Assembly (NCBI RefSeq): GCF_026810365.1
Contig: NZ_CP113948.1
Coordinates: forward strand, 3,001,001 to 3,065,000
Source: Flavobacterium praedii
GTDB taxonomy: Bacteria; Bacteroidota; Bacteroidia; Flavobacteriales; Flavobacteriaceae
Direction: 5' to 3'
DNA: 64,000 nucleotides
Every line of letters begins with the position of its first letter. The first letter of the stretch is position 1. Shown here piece after piece: positions 56,042 to 63,954 of the stretch. Below the pieces are notes generated by a model, which ran no database searches, had not been told where the DNA came from, and was given only the letters and a program-made list of their open reading frames with translations. The translations under genes were made by a program, and so were the position numbers.

Positions 56042-56470
56042 TTATACTTTTTTCTTTTTTTTAAATGGTTGGTTCAAGATGTTGTTTTTTCAAAAAACAA
56101 TTGCACTGACTTTAAAGCATACAAAAACAGGATTTTAGTGGATTAAGCACAATATTTGCCTCCATTAAAAAAGTCGTTTTTAACTTTTAAACTATAGGAA
56201 TTGTATTTCAGTCTCAGAAATTATAACCTTATATCGACTGAATCTTTGGTGAAAATTGAAAATTTTAAAAAGAAGATTTAAAATTACTTTCGGCTTTAAA
56301 CCCTTTTACACCAATAACTTAAGTAGATGAATAGTCAAAATAGTTTTTGGGCTATTCTTATTTTTTCTAAGTTGCGAAAGTAGTTCTTTATTACATCAAT
56401 TCCAAGTACTTAATATACTGATAATCAATAAAAATGAAGACTGATAGTATAATCTTATTAATTACTTCGT
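56042..56470. other. Gene-free region between the amidase and ligase genes
   Basis: 429 bp with no credible frame. One terminator-like hairpin lies on the plus strand: GAATAG (56329-56334) with CTATTC (56352-56357) followed by TTATTTTTT, with no plus-strand gene ahead of it. The ligase promoter is presumably here; no clear TAnnTTTG was found. Confidence 0.5.
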
Positions 56471-57208
56471 TTAATCGTGGTAATAAAAAACATAAGAAGA
56501 ATACAATTCGTCTTCCCACCAAGCTTCTTTTTCCTTCGAGAAGTAATTAAAATTCAGTTTTCCTGCTTGTGACTGCAAAGGATATCGCACAACTCCATTT
56601 TCTCGGTAGGCTTGGTGCAAAACCGATTCGGGGACTACAGGAACAATGTGGCCAGAGAGGCCTTTTATTTTTCTTTTGGCACAAATAATACCAACACCTC
56701 CATTGCTATTGACTTGTGATTGCATTTCATCTACGCTATACATTCTTTTCCAACCAAAACTAACTCCCCATTGCAAAAACCAATCATGAATGGCACTGGA
56801 GTAAATATGGTCTACGGTTTCTTCATAAATTACTGGCACTTCTTCTCCATTCAATATTTTTTGAAGTGCTTCCTCTGTCCACCAAATCGTTGGAACATAC
56901 ACTTTGGAAAAATAACAATAATCGAAAGTATAGACATTACAATAAGTATCTTCTATCGTTTTTTGATATCGAATACTTTTCTCAACATTTAGTTTTTCTA
57001 TGAGTTTAAAATAACTTTCCTTTTTGGTTTCAGGATTGGTCAAATCTCTGAATGGAATAGTAGCATCATAAATTGGCTTCCATTTCATTTCCATAGAATC
57101 CAAACGTGACTCAGGATTGGGGGCAAAATTTGCTATACGAATTCGGTGATCCACTTTTTTGTTTTCAATAACAGAAACTATTGGTTCAGAAACGGTATCA
57201 TTATTCAT
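56471..57208 (-). CDS. Predicted NlpC/CHAP-like (papain-fold) cysteine amidase, cytosolic
   Basis: 245 residues from the first ATG at 57208; a TTG at 57289 would add 27. The order of motifs fits papain-like amidases: DTYCNVYTFDYCYF with candidate nucleophile Cys90, WFLQWGVSFGWKRM, GGVGIICAKRK, LSGHIVPVVPE with candidate His187 and Glu194, and PLQSQAGKLNFNYF, a closing strand often seen as QSQAGxxN. No signal peptide or anchor is visible, unlike most wall hydrolases. Upstream of the GCS2-like ligase gene, 429 bp apart on the same strand. Confidence 0.6.
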   Translation of the reverse strand: MNNDTVSEPIVSVIENKKVDHRIRIANFAPNPESRLDSMEMKWKPIYDATIPFRDLTNPETKKESYFKLIEKLNVEKSIRYQKTIEDTYCNVYTFDYCYFSKVYVPTIWWTEEALQKILNGEEVPVIYEETVDHIYSSAIHDWFLQWGVSFGWKRMYSVDEMQSQVNSNGGVGIICAKRKIKGLSGHIVPVVPESVLHQAYRENGVVRYPLQSQAGKLNFNYFSKEKEAWWEDELYSSYVFYYHD

Positions 57209-57461
57209 TATGATTGATTTTAATCCATTTTTATGGACTTCTTGGCTTTCGAAAACTACGAAATGACCCTTTAAAACGCCCACATTCAAAAATATTTTTC
57301 TAAAAATTTAAATGTAATCAAAAAAAACACAAGAGGAAATATAATTGTACTGTAAATCAATATTTTTTGTTTTATGCCTTTTTGGGAACAAGAAAACTAT
57401 TGCAAAACCCGAAATGACAGCAAATGCATTAGATAGCTTTTATAATTTGATTAAAGGGATA

Positions 57462-58043
57462 CTAAACATTTTCCTTGTTAATCCATTTTCCAACGTTTGG
57501 CGCAATATAGTTTTCCATTTTATCTAAAAGGTCTTCTATTGAATTGCTTACCAAAAGCATTTTTTGGTTTACTTCTTTCAAAAGCCCTTTGTCTACCATC
57601 ATTTGTACAAAAATGAGTAAAGCATCATAATAACCATTAACGTTCAAAATGGCAATTGGTTTTTTATGCAGACCTAATTGTGCCCAAGTCAGCATTTCGA
57701 ATAGCTCATCCAATGTACCAAAACCACCAGGCAAGGCTATTACACCATCACATAGGTCATTCATTTTGGTTTTTCGTTCATGCATGGTATCGACCAAAAT
57801 TAATTGGGTGAGATTTGGGTGAGCGATTTCTTTGGAACCTAAAAAATTGGGTAACACTCCGATTGCTTTTCCGCCTTTGCTCAAAACACCATCGGCAACA
57901 GCTCCCATAAGTCCAACTTTGGCTCCGCCATATACTAATTCTATGTTTCGTTTGGCTAATGTTTCTCCAAGAAAAGTCGCTTGCAAAGTATAAATTTCTT
58001 CGGTTCCGGAACTGGAGCCACAAAATACGGTTATTCGTTTCAT
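57462..58043 (-). CDS. LOG-family (TIGR00730) nucleoside 5'-monophosphate phosphoribohydrolase
   Basis: 193 residues. N-terminus ITVFCGSSSGTEEIY and the family motif PGGFGTLDELFEMLTW are diagnostic, with the ERKTKMNDL arginine region before it. These Rossmann-fold proteins release bases from nucleoside monophosphates (cytokinin-activating in some hosts) and are often misnamed lysine decarboxylase. Looks complete. Confidence 0.93.
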   Translation of the reverse strand: MKRITVFCGSSSGTEEIYTLQATFLGETLAKRNIELVYGGAKVGLMGAVADGVLSKGGKAIGVLPNFLGSKEIAHPNLTQLILVDTMHERKTKMNDLCDGVIALPGGFGTLDELFEMLTWAQLGLHKKPIAILNVNGYYDALLIFVQMMVDKGLLKEVNQKMLLVSNSIEDLLDKMENYIAPNVGKWINKENV

Positions 58044-58143
58044 TGTTTTGTCGTAATTATTGATTTATTTATTGAATAAACATGCTTCATTTCATTAATA
58101 AAAGTAGTTTCGTATTAAATCAAAAGGTATTTCCGGATTTATG

Positions 58144-58195
58144 AAATTATTCCAAATATAAATCCATTTTCCCAGTAAGCCAATTGCCCAAATCC
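58144..58195. repeat. Cassette-type repeat, copy A (after the lipoprotein gene)
   Basis: Begins AAATTATTCCAAATA and ends CAAATCC. Aligns without gaps to 58892-58943 with 41 of 52 bases identical. On the minus strand it lies 43 bp after the stop of the lipoprotein gene. Confidence 0.7.
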
Positions 58196-58237
58196 TATGT
58201 AGTCGCTTTTAACAAAGGTTTATTTTAGCCCTAATTT

Positions 58238-58765
58238 TTATTTCCAAAAATCATTTATTTTGCTAAATTGTTCTTCGTTACTACCTTGATTTTCATATTT
58301 ATATAAATTATCCCAGTATAATTTTCCGCCAATTTTAACGAATACTTTATAATATCCTTTTGCAAGAGTACCTATGTCAATTTTAAAACTGTTTGAAGTT
58401 TGTCCGCTAATAGAAAAATTTGAATTTGAGATAATGGATTGTTCATTATACAAATTTGTACTCAAAACATTGTTGAAGTTTATTTCTTGATAAATTTTTT
58501 CTGGATTTGCTGATACAAACCAAACATCTGTAACATTTTCTTCTGCTAAAATATAAACGGATTCGTTTGCTGGATTTGGATAAAGTAAAAATTTATTATT
58601 CACTAAAACATTTGGGTTTCCAAGTTTTAATACTGTGCCGTCTTTGTCTTGTCTAAAATTAATTCCTGTGACTAAATTTATTGAATTCTTATCAGTTTGA
58701 ACACCTGTTTCATCTTTGTTACAGCTTATTGCCAAGATAGAGATAAGGATAAAAAGTCTTTTCAT
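58238..58765 (-). CDS. Lipoprotein of unknown function
   Basis: 175 residues from the ATG at 58765 (MKRLFILISILAISCNKDET, lipobox LAISC). Contains FLLYPNPANESVYILAEENVTDVWFV, which recalls the start of a T9SS sorting domain (YPNPA...), followed by a beta-rich end (YYKVFVKIGGKLYWDNLYKYE). Function not recognised. It is flanked by two copies of a 52-bp repeat, so it may be a mobile cassette. Confidence 0.65.
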   Translation of the reverse strand: MKRLFILISILAISCNKDETGVQTDKNSINLVTGINFRQDKDGTVLKLGNPNVLVNNKFLLYPNPANESVYILAEENVTDVWFVSANPEKIYQEINFNNVLSTNLYNEQSIISNSNFSISGQTSNSFKIDIGTLAKGYYKVFVKIGGKLYWDNLYKYENQGSNEEQFSKINDFWK

Positions 58766-58784
58766 ATTAATTATATTTTTATTT

Positions 58785-58830
58785 CCCAGTTGCGGCAAAA
58801 TGTATGCTAACGTTCTGGTTCAAAACTGGG
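58785..58830. repeat. Palindromic segment next to repeat copy B
   Basis: CCCAGT (58785-58790) and ACTGGG (58825-58830) enclose TGCGGCAAAATGTATGCTAA and CGTTCTGG. The GCTAACG word resembles the core of integron recombination sites; suggestive only. Confidence 0.4.
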
Positions 58831-58891
58831 TTTGGGACTAAATTAAACATTTTTCGAATTTGCCACGTGAGCGATAGCGAATAGACGAAGC

Positions 58892-58943
58892 AAATTATTC
58901 CAAATACAAAAACAACTTCCTATTAAAACTATTGCTCAAATCC
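58892..58943. repeat. Cassette-type repeat, copy B (after vapC)
   Basis: Same 52-bp repeat as 58144-58195. On the minus strand it lies 28 bp after the vapC stop, i.e. in the same position relative to its gene as copy A. Confidence 0.7.
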
Positions 58944-58970
58944 GATTTAATAATTGTTGGTGGTTGTGCT

Positions 58971-59384
58971 TTATATTATGCTACTTAAATACTCCTCAGC
59001 TGTCATAATTGCAATTGTAGACTGCTTAAAGTCTTTTCCGTTTCTAGTTAAAATTATTGAACAGTTAGATTGTAAAGCAGAAAAATATTGAACAGCATCT
59101 TCAAAATCTTTAAAACTCGAATTCAGCGCTTTGTCTATTGTTTCTTCGTTAACCTCACAAACCTCACAGATTATTTTAAACTTTCGAAGTTTATTCAAAA
59201 CAGATTCTGATGTTTCGTATTTATTTAAAACGTAATTTATTGTAGTGAATGAAAGAGGAGAGACAATTAGAGTAAGCTTTTTTTGATCTGCCAAAGTAGC
59301 AACCTTAGCAATTGAGTCAAAAAAAGGTACTCTTTCTCCCAACAAATCTAATATTACATAGGTATCTAAAAAAATTCTGCTCAT
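58971..59384 (-). CDS. PIN-domain ribonuclease toxin (VapC-like)
   Basis: 137 residues. PIN acidic residues: Asp7 in FLDTYVILD, a Glu/Asp pair in SFKDFEDAVQYFSA and Asp in ILTRNGKDF. The metal-dependent RNase cuts tRNA or rRNA in studied members. The start overlaps the antitoxin stop by 4 bp (ATGA), the standard coupling of type II modules. Confidence 0.88.
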   Translation of the reverse strand: MSRIFLDTYVILDLLGERVPFFDSIAKVATLADQKKLTLIVSPLSFTTINYVLNKYETSESVLNKLRKFKIICEVCEVNEETIDKALNSSFKDFEDAVQYFSALQSNCSIILTRNGKDFKQSTIAIMTAEEYLSSII

Positions 59385-59629
59385 TTGTACTTTTGATCTA
59401 AATAATCAGCACGTTCTTTTTTATAATCGTAATCGGCTGGAATTTTAATTCCTGAAGAAAGACTCTTTACAAACGGAGAAATTTGTAAGTCATTATTTGT
59501 TTGATCTGAAGTCAATGAATTAAGATAATTTTCTATAAGTCTGGATAAACTTAATTTTTTTTCAGATGCATAATGTTTCGCTTTTTCAATTATCTCTTGG
59601 TCTAGCTTTAAAGTGAGTTTAGTATCCAT
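59381..59629 (-). CDS. Antitoxin of the VapC-like pair (ribbon-helix-helix, DUF6364-like)
   Basis: 82 residues. The N-terminal TKLTLKLDQEIIEKAKHYAS then LSLSRLIENYLNSL form a ribbon-helix-helix DNA-binding domain; the C-terminal part IPADYDYKKERADYLDQKYK is the toxin-binding tail. It should bind its own promoter near 59640-59690. Confidence 0.88.
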   Translation of the reverse strand: MDTKLTLKLDQEIIEKAKHYASEKKLSLSRLIENYLNSLTSDQTNNDLQISPFVKSLSSGIKIPADYDYKKERADYLDQKYK

Positions 59630-59650
59630 AATATAAAATATTTATACGTA

Positions 59651-59658
59651 CAAATATA
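59651..59658 (-). promoter_or_regulatory. Putative -7 element and operator of the vapBC unit
   Basis: TATATTTG on the minus strand fits TAnnTTTG. The palindrome TACGTA (59645-59650) lies directly after it and is a plausible ribbon-helix-helix operator half. Confidence 0.45.
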
Positions 59659-59919
59659 TAAATTTTGAACGTAATCATTTATAGCGTTTCGATTTATTTT
59701 GCACTCTCTTCCAACTATTCTTTAAATACATTAAAAAACTCATACCCATTTTAAAACTTCATGTTCAATTTAGAACCAAAAAAATGATGCTATTTTTATT
59801 GAAATGAACGATTACAAAAAGAATTACTATGCATTCCTATGATTATCTTGAGCGCAAAAGCAATTTGTTTGGTTTCAAAAACTTAATTTTGCATTTCGAT
59901 AATACCTAAAAATAAAATT

Positions 59920-60321
59920 ATGTCGTTTCAACCTGTATTTGCTGAGTTTTGGGAAAAAGTAAAAGAAAGCATTGCTGATAAAACATACGCCAAACTGACT
60001 TTGGCCAAAACCATAGGCGATACTGAACTGAAAAATATTTATGTGCGTCCTGTTTTGAATGATGGTGTTTTTAGTCTTTCGGTTACGGCGCGCTACAAAA
60101 CAGAAGAGATTGAAAGTTTTCATTCGCTTGACGAAGCTTTTATAGTATTGGCTCCTTATATGAACAATCCGTTTCTAACGGCACTTTTGTTCACCACCGA
60201 AAATGATATTACCTTCAAATTGAATAAAAAACGTGTGGGAAGTATAATCGAACAAGCGCCTACTTTTAAGAATGCTTCGGATGTGATTCTAGAAATGAAA
60301 GAAAAAGGAATTTCGATTTAA
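59920..60321 (+). CDS. Small protein resembling the N-terminal domain of a flavobacterial methyltransferase
   Basis: 133 residues: FWEKVKESIADKTYAKLTLAK, LKNIYVRPVL, FSLSVTARYKTEEIESF, FLTALLFTTENDITFKLNKK. From memory, similar sequence precedes a Rossmann SAM-methyltransferase domain in longer flavobacterial proteins; here it stands alone and no methyltransferase remnant follows. It could be a truncated gene or a true stand-alone domain. Cytosolic. Confidence 0.55.
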   Translation: MSFQPVFAEFWEKVKESIADKTYAKLTLAKTIGDTELKNIYVRPVLNDGVFSLSVTARYKTEEIESFHSLDEAFIVLAPYMNNPFLTALLFTTENDITFKLNKKRVGSIIEQAPTFKNASDVILEMKEKGISI

Positions 60322-60339
60322 GAGCTACAAAATAGGAAA

Positions 60340-60450
60340 AAAATTCCACAGAGTTTCACAAAGAAAGAAACGCAAAGTCACCCAAAAATAGTAAAACTAA
60401 ACTCTTAGTGAGTCTCTGTGTTTTCTTTGCGTCTCTTTGCGAAATAACAT
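60340..60450. repeat. CGCAAAG-type palindromic element (copy 4)
   Basis: CACAGAGTTTCACAAAGAAA and AAACGCAAAGTCAC face CTCTGTGTTTTCTTTGCG and CTCTTTGCGAAA. Lies between convergent genes. Confidence 0.6.
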
Positions 60451-60487
60451 TTCTGAATTCCGCTATAAAATCTTCTGAGGTTAAAAT

Positions 60488-61141
60488 CTATTGCTCCCCA
60501 TCCCATTCCGCATAAAACTGTGCCAAGAACCCTTGCATATAGCGATGCCTTTCTTTGGCAATTTGTTGACCGGTTGCAGTATTCATTTTATCTTTTAGCA
60601 ATAACAATTTTTCATAAAAATGATTGATTGTTGGCGCTTGACTATTTTTGTATTCTTCCTTACTAAGATGCATATTGGGAGCTATTTGAGGATCATACAA
60701 CAATCTGTTTTTGAATCCTCCATAATTAAAAGCTCTAGCGATGCCAATGGCACCTATTGCGTCCAACCGATCTGCATCCTGCACAATATCCAATTCGATT
60801 GACGAGAATGTCTTTGCCGTTTTTCCACCTTTAAAAGAGACATTTTCAATAATTTGAATCACCTGTTCAATAATTGCTTCTGGTACAGCTTCATTTTCCA
60901 AAAATTCACGAGCAATTATAGATCCTAATGTTTCATCTCCTCCATGAAACTTGCTGTCGGCAATATCATGAAGCAAAGCACCTAATTTTACGATAGTTAG
61001 ATCACAGGTTTCCCCATTAGCAATCAAAAGTGCATTTTTATAAACCCTTTGAATATGAAACCAATCATGTCCACCTTCGGCATTCGCTAATTTTTCTTTT
61101 ACAAAAAGTATCGTTTTATTTATTAAATCTGGATTGCTCAT
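60488..61141 (-). CDS. HD-domain phosphohydrolase (YedJ-like)
   Basis: 217 residues. Metal site HDWFHIQRV (His20, His24 region), LGALLHDIADSKFH (HD pair) and the later Asp in IVQDADRLDAIGAIGIARAFNYGG. The length and the DADRLDAIGAIG motif fit the YedJ/YpgQ group, some members of which hydrolyse nucleotides. Substrate unknown. Confidence 0.87.
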   Translation of the reverse strand: MSNPDLINKTILFVKEKLANAEGGHDWFHIQRVYKNALLIANGETCDLTIVKLGALLHDIADSKFHGGDETLGSIIAREFLENEAVPEAIIEQVIQIIENVSFKGGKTAKTFSSIELDIVQDADRLDAIGAIGIARAFNYGGFKNRLLYDPQIAPNMHLSKEEYKNSQAPTINHFYEKLLLLKDKMNTATGQQIAKERHRYMQGFLAQFYAEWDGEQ

Positions 61142-61163
61142 AAATTGGGTATTTTTTATAAAA

Positions 61164-61204
61164 AAATGCCGATTCTTAAAGCGAAAACTTCAAAAATCAG
61201 CATT
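61164..61204 (-). terminator. Probable terminator of the desaturase operon
   Basis: AAATGCCGATT pairs with AATCAGCATTT (one mismatch) around a 20-nt loop; T-run on the minus strand. Confidence 0.5.
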
Positions 61205-61244
61205 TCAATTTTTATTCTAAAATCGTTACTCTTCAATCTAAAAT

Positions 61245-62231
61245 TTACAATCTTGCAGGTTCTACCCATTTAAATTGAAAGGATTCTTGAGGTATTACCA
61301 ATCTTTCAGAAATTTTTGCCATTCTACCTGGTAATTTCATCAAATAATCACGGGCTTTTTCGGCTTCATCCGTTAAATTTCCTATTTTATCAATTTCCCA
61401 TTTATCAATTAATTTTTGCATGATTTCAACATAATCATTGGCGGTATACACCCCTATTCGCTGTGCTGAATCAGAAAAATGTTCAAATGCAGAACTTATT
61501 TTGTTTCCAGATTCTCTCAAGAAATGAGCTGGCATAACAATTTTAGCTTTCATCATGTATTGAAAAGCAAGCATCATTTCACTTGGATCTATCTTAAAAA
61601 TTTCCGATACAAAATGACTGTACGCATGGTGATGACGCATTTCGTCTCCAGCAATCATTTTACACATTTTAGACAATTTTTTATCACCATAACTTTTGGC
61701 CAATTGCGAAACTCTATTGTGCGAAACATAAGTAGCCAATTCTTGAAAACTAGTATAGACAAAGTTTTTATACGGATCTCTACCAGTTCCAATATCAAAA
61801 CCATCGTTAATCAAGTGCTGAGTAGTCATTTCAATTTCTTTCATATTTACTCGACCTGACAAGTACAAGTATTTATTCAATAAATCACCATGACGATTTT
61901 CTTCACCTGTCCATTGGCGAACCCATTTGGCCCATCCATTTCTTTCCAGATTGTCCACACCTTCAACTTCCATCAGCCAATTTTCGTAGGTTGGTAAAGC
62001 TTCCTCGGTGATCATATCGCCAACCATGGCAACCCAAAAATCATATGGTAAATCTTTGGATATCTCTCTAAGTTCTTTTACTTCTTCTAGAAAATTATCA
62101 CTTTCTGAATTGGGTAAAAAGTCCGAAGGTTGCCAAATTTTTTCTACTGGTATTAAGTATTGATCAACAAAACTTTCCACCTTGTTTTCTAGAAACTGCA
62201 TTACTTCTAGACGAATGTTTTTTATAGACAT
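61245..62231 (-). CDS. Acyl-ACP desaturase (ferritin-like diiron enzyme)
   Basis: 328 residues. Diiron ligands in EENRHGDLL (near 110) and DEMRHHHAYS (near 197), plus Glu in the first helix pair. The order matches stearoyl-ACP desaturase. It introduces a cis double bond into acyl-ACP, setting membrane fluidity. It is 14 bp after plsC on the same strand, linking desaturation with phospholipid assembly. Confidence 0.93.
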   Translation of the reverse strand: MSIKNIRLEVMQFLENKVESFVDQYLIPVEKIWQPSDFLPNSESDNFLEEVKELREISKDLPYDFWVAMVGDMITEEALPTYENWLMEVEGVDNLERNGWAKWVRQWTGEENRHGDLLNKYLYLSGRVNMKEIEMTTQHLINDGFDIGTGRDPYKNFVYTSFQELATYVSHNRVSQLAKSYGDKKLSKMCKMIAGDEMRHHHAYSHFVSEIFKIDPSEMMLAFQYMMKAKIVMPAHFLRESGNKISSAFEHFSDSAQRIGVYTANDYVEIMQKLIDKWEIDKIGNLTDEAEKARDYLMKLPGRMAKISERLVIPQESFQFKWVEPARL

Positions 62232-62245
62232 TATTTATAAATTAA

Positions 62246-62980
62246 TTAAATTTTTATTCCACTAACGACCGCCGATTCCGTTTTTTCCATGATTTCACTA
62301 AATTCAAAATCCTTTACCGCAATGGCTTCATGAACCACAAAGGTAATACGATTTCCCAAACCATAAGGAAAAGTTCCATATTTCATTAATTTCCATGAAT
62401 TATTAATACTTATAGGTACAACATAAGCCGATGGTGCATTTTTGCATAAAATCTTCAAACCCGTTTGTGCAAACTCTTTAGGTTTCCCAGTTCTACTGCG
62501 GGTTCCTTCTGGAAAAATCACTGCAGAACGCTTATGCTTTTCAATATAATTTGCCATTTTTTTGATCGATGGAATGGCTTGTTTAGGATCTTTTCGGTCT
62601 ATCAATACGGAACCTCCATGGCGCAAATTAAACGAAACGCTCGGGACTCCTTTCCCTAATTCTTTTTTGCTGACAAATTTGGGATGAAATTTTCTTAAAA
62701 ACCAAATCATAGCAATAATATCATACAAACTTTGATGGTTGGCCACAAATATTATCGGCACTCCTTTTGGAATTCGTTCTCTATTCTCAAAACTAAAAGT
62801 TACACCCAAAAGCAAAACAATTCTTAGCAATATAAAATTCAGATAATCGACACTTTTTTTATGAGCTTGGTATCCAAAAACGTGCAAACAAATCCATTGA
62901 ATAGGATGAAACATCACCAAAGCCAACAAAACAAGCACTAAAACAATAAAAGATAAGGGATACGAAATAATTTTTTGCAT
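62246..62980 (-). CDS. plsC: 1-acyl-sn-glycerol-3-phosphate acyltransferase
   Basis: 244 residues. N-terminal membrane helix (PLSFIVLVLVLLALVMF), catalytic NHQSLYD (H-x4-D), GGSVLIDRKD and FPEGTRSRTG motifs. Makes phosphatidic acid. Co-transcribed with the desaturase gene. Confidence 0.94.
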   Translation of the reverse strand: MQKIISYPLSFIVLVLVLLALVMFHPIQWICLHVFGYQAHKKSVDYLNFILLRIVLLLGVTFSFENRERIPKGVPIIFVANHQSLYDIIAMIWFLRKFHPKFVSKKELGKGVPSVSFNLRHGGSVLIDRKDPKQAIPSIKKMANYIEKHKRSAVIFPEGTRSRTGKPKEFAQTGLKILCKNAPSAYVVPISINNSWKLMKYGTFPYGLGNRITFVVHEAIAVKDFEFSEIMEKTESAVVSGIKI

Positions 62981-63121
62981 ACTGTTAAATTTGCCACAAA
63001 AGTAATAAATATATTTTTAGGACAATTTATAACCACACCAAATTAAAGCCAATTAACCTATTTACTTACCAATCAATACAAAACAAAAACTAGGAGCTCT
63101 TTTTCGTTAGTAAAAATTTGG
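62981..63121. other. Upstream region of plsC, nothing else seen
   Basis: AT-rich. Holds the plsC promoter on the minus strand (not resolved) and leads into the folded element at 63122. Confidence 0.4.
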
Positions 63122-63232
63122 GCGTGACCCCATTGAGCAAAGTGGCTTACTTTTGAAACCGCTTATTTAGCCACTTTACTCAACACGGTCGGGCTATCAC
63201 GAGCGCATGGCGCCTTGCTCTATCCCTCACGC
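63122..63232 (+). other. RNA-like structured element (multi-helix junction)
   Basis: Outer helix GCGTGA (63122-63127) with TCACGC (63227-63232). Inside it a long hairpin: TTGAG (63133-63137) and AAAGTGGCT (63139-63147) pair with AGCCACTTT (63169-63177) and CTCAA (63179-63183), with one opposed C/A; GACC/GGTC (63126-63129, 63187-63190) can extend it. A third hairpin GAG-CGC-ATG-GCG...CTC lies at 63201-63220. It is more GC-rich than its surroundings and directly joins the tandem array. Confidence 0.55.
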
Positions 63233-63954
63233 AAAGGCGCAAAGTTTAGATACGATTTCTTCGCGTCTTCGCGTCTTTGCGAGAGCCCTATTTTTAAAAA
63301 GCATGGTGAAAAATCCATATTTTAAGGATATTCCCCTCAAGCACAATGTCTTTAAGTTAAGCTTTGTATTTTCTCTCCAAGACGCAAAGGCGCAAAGTTT
63401 AGAGACGATTTCTTCGCGTCTTTGCGAGAGCCCTAATTTTAAAAAGCATGGTGAGAAATCCATATTTTAAGGATATTCCCCTCAAGCACAATGTCTTTAA
63501 GTTAAGCTTTGTATTTTCTCTCCAAGACGCAAAGGCGCAAAGTTTAGAGACGATTTCTTCGCGTCTTCGCGTCTTTGCGAGAGCCCTATTTTTAAAAAGC
63601 ATGGTGAGAAATCCATATTTTAAGGATATTCCCCTCAAGCACAATGTCTTTAAGTTAAGCTTTGTATTTTCTCTCCAAGACGCAAAGGCGCAAAGTTTAG
63701 AGACGATTTCTTCGCGTCTTCGCGTCTTTGCGAAAGCCCTATTTTTAAAAAGCATGGTGAGAAATCCATATTTTAAGGAAATTCCCCTCAAGCACAATGT
63801 CTTTAAGTTAAGCTTTGTATTTTCTCTCCAAGACGCAAAGGCGCAAAGTTTAGAGACGATTTCTTCGCGTCTTCGCGTCTTTGCGAAAGCCCTATTTTTA
63901 AAAAGCATGGTGAGAAATCCATATTTTAAGGATATTCCCCTCAAGCTGTTCTCT
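63224..63954. repeat. Tandem array of a 153-bp unit, nearly five copies
   Basis: The landmark GCAAAGGCGCAAAG starts at 63231, 63384, 63529, 63682 and 63835, i.e. periods 153, 145, 153, 153; the 145-bp unit lacks one 8-bp CTTCGCGT step. Each unit holds a CGCAAAGGCGCAAAG / CGCGTCTTCGCGTCTTTGCG palindrome and about 95 bp of other sequence (AAGCATGGTGAGAAATCCAT and on). Units are nearly identical. Since 153 is a multiple of three, frames stay open on both strands, but these are not judged to be genes. Confidence 0.92.

Noticed and set aside
57209..57289. 27-residue extension of the amidase from a TTG codon
   Set aside because: No ATG and no motif in the extension; kept only as an alternative start.
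63399..63944. 181-residue minus-strand frame with 51-residue repeats
   Set aside because: It is the tandem array read through; the period is divisible by three so any open frame stays open. The peptide is basic and low in complexity, with no start signal.
63224..63954. CRISPR array
   Set aside because: Units are 153 bp and identical throughout; there are no unique spacers and no cas genes nearby.
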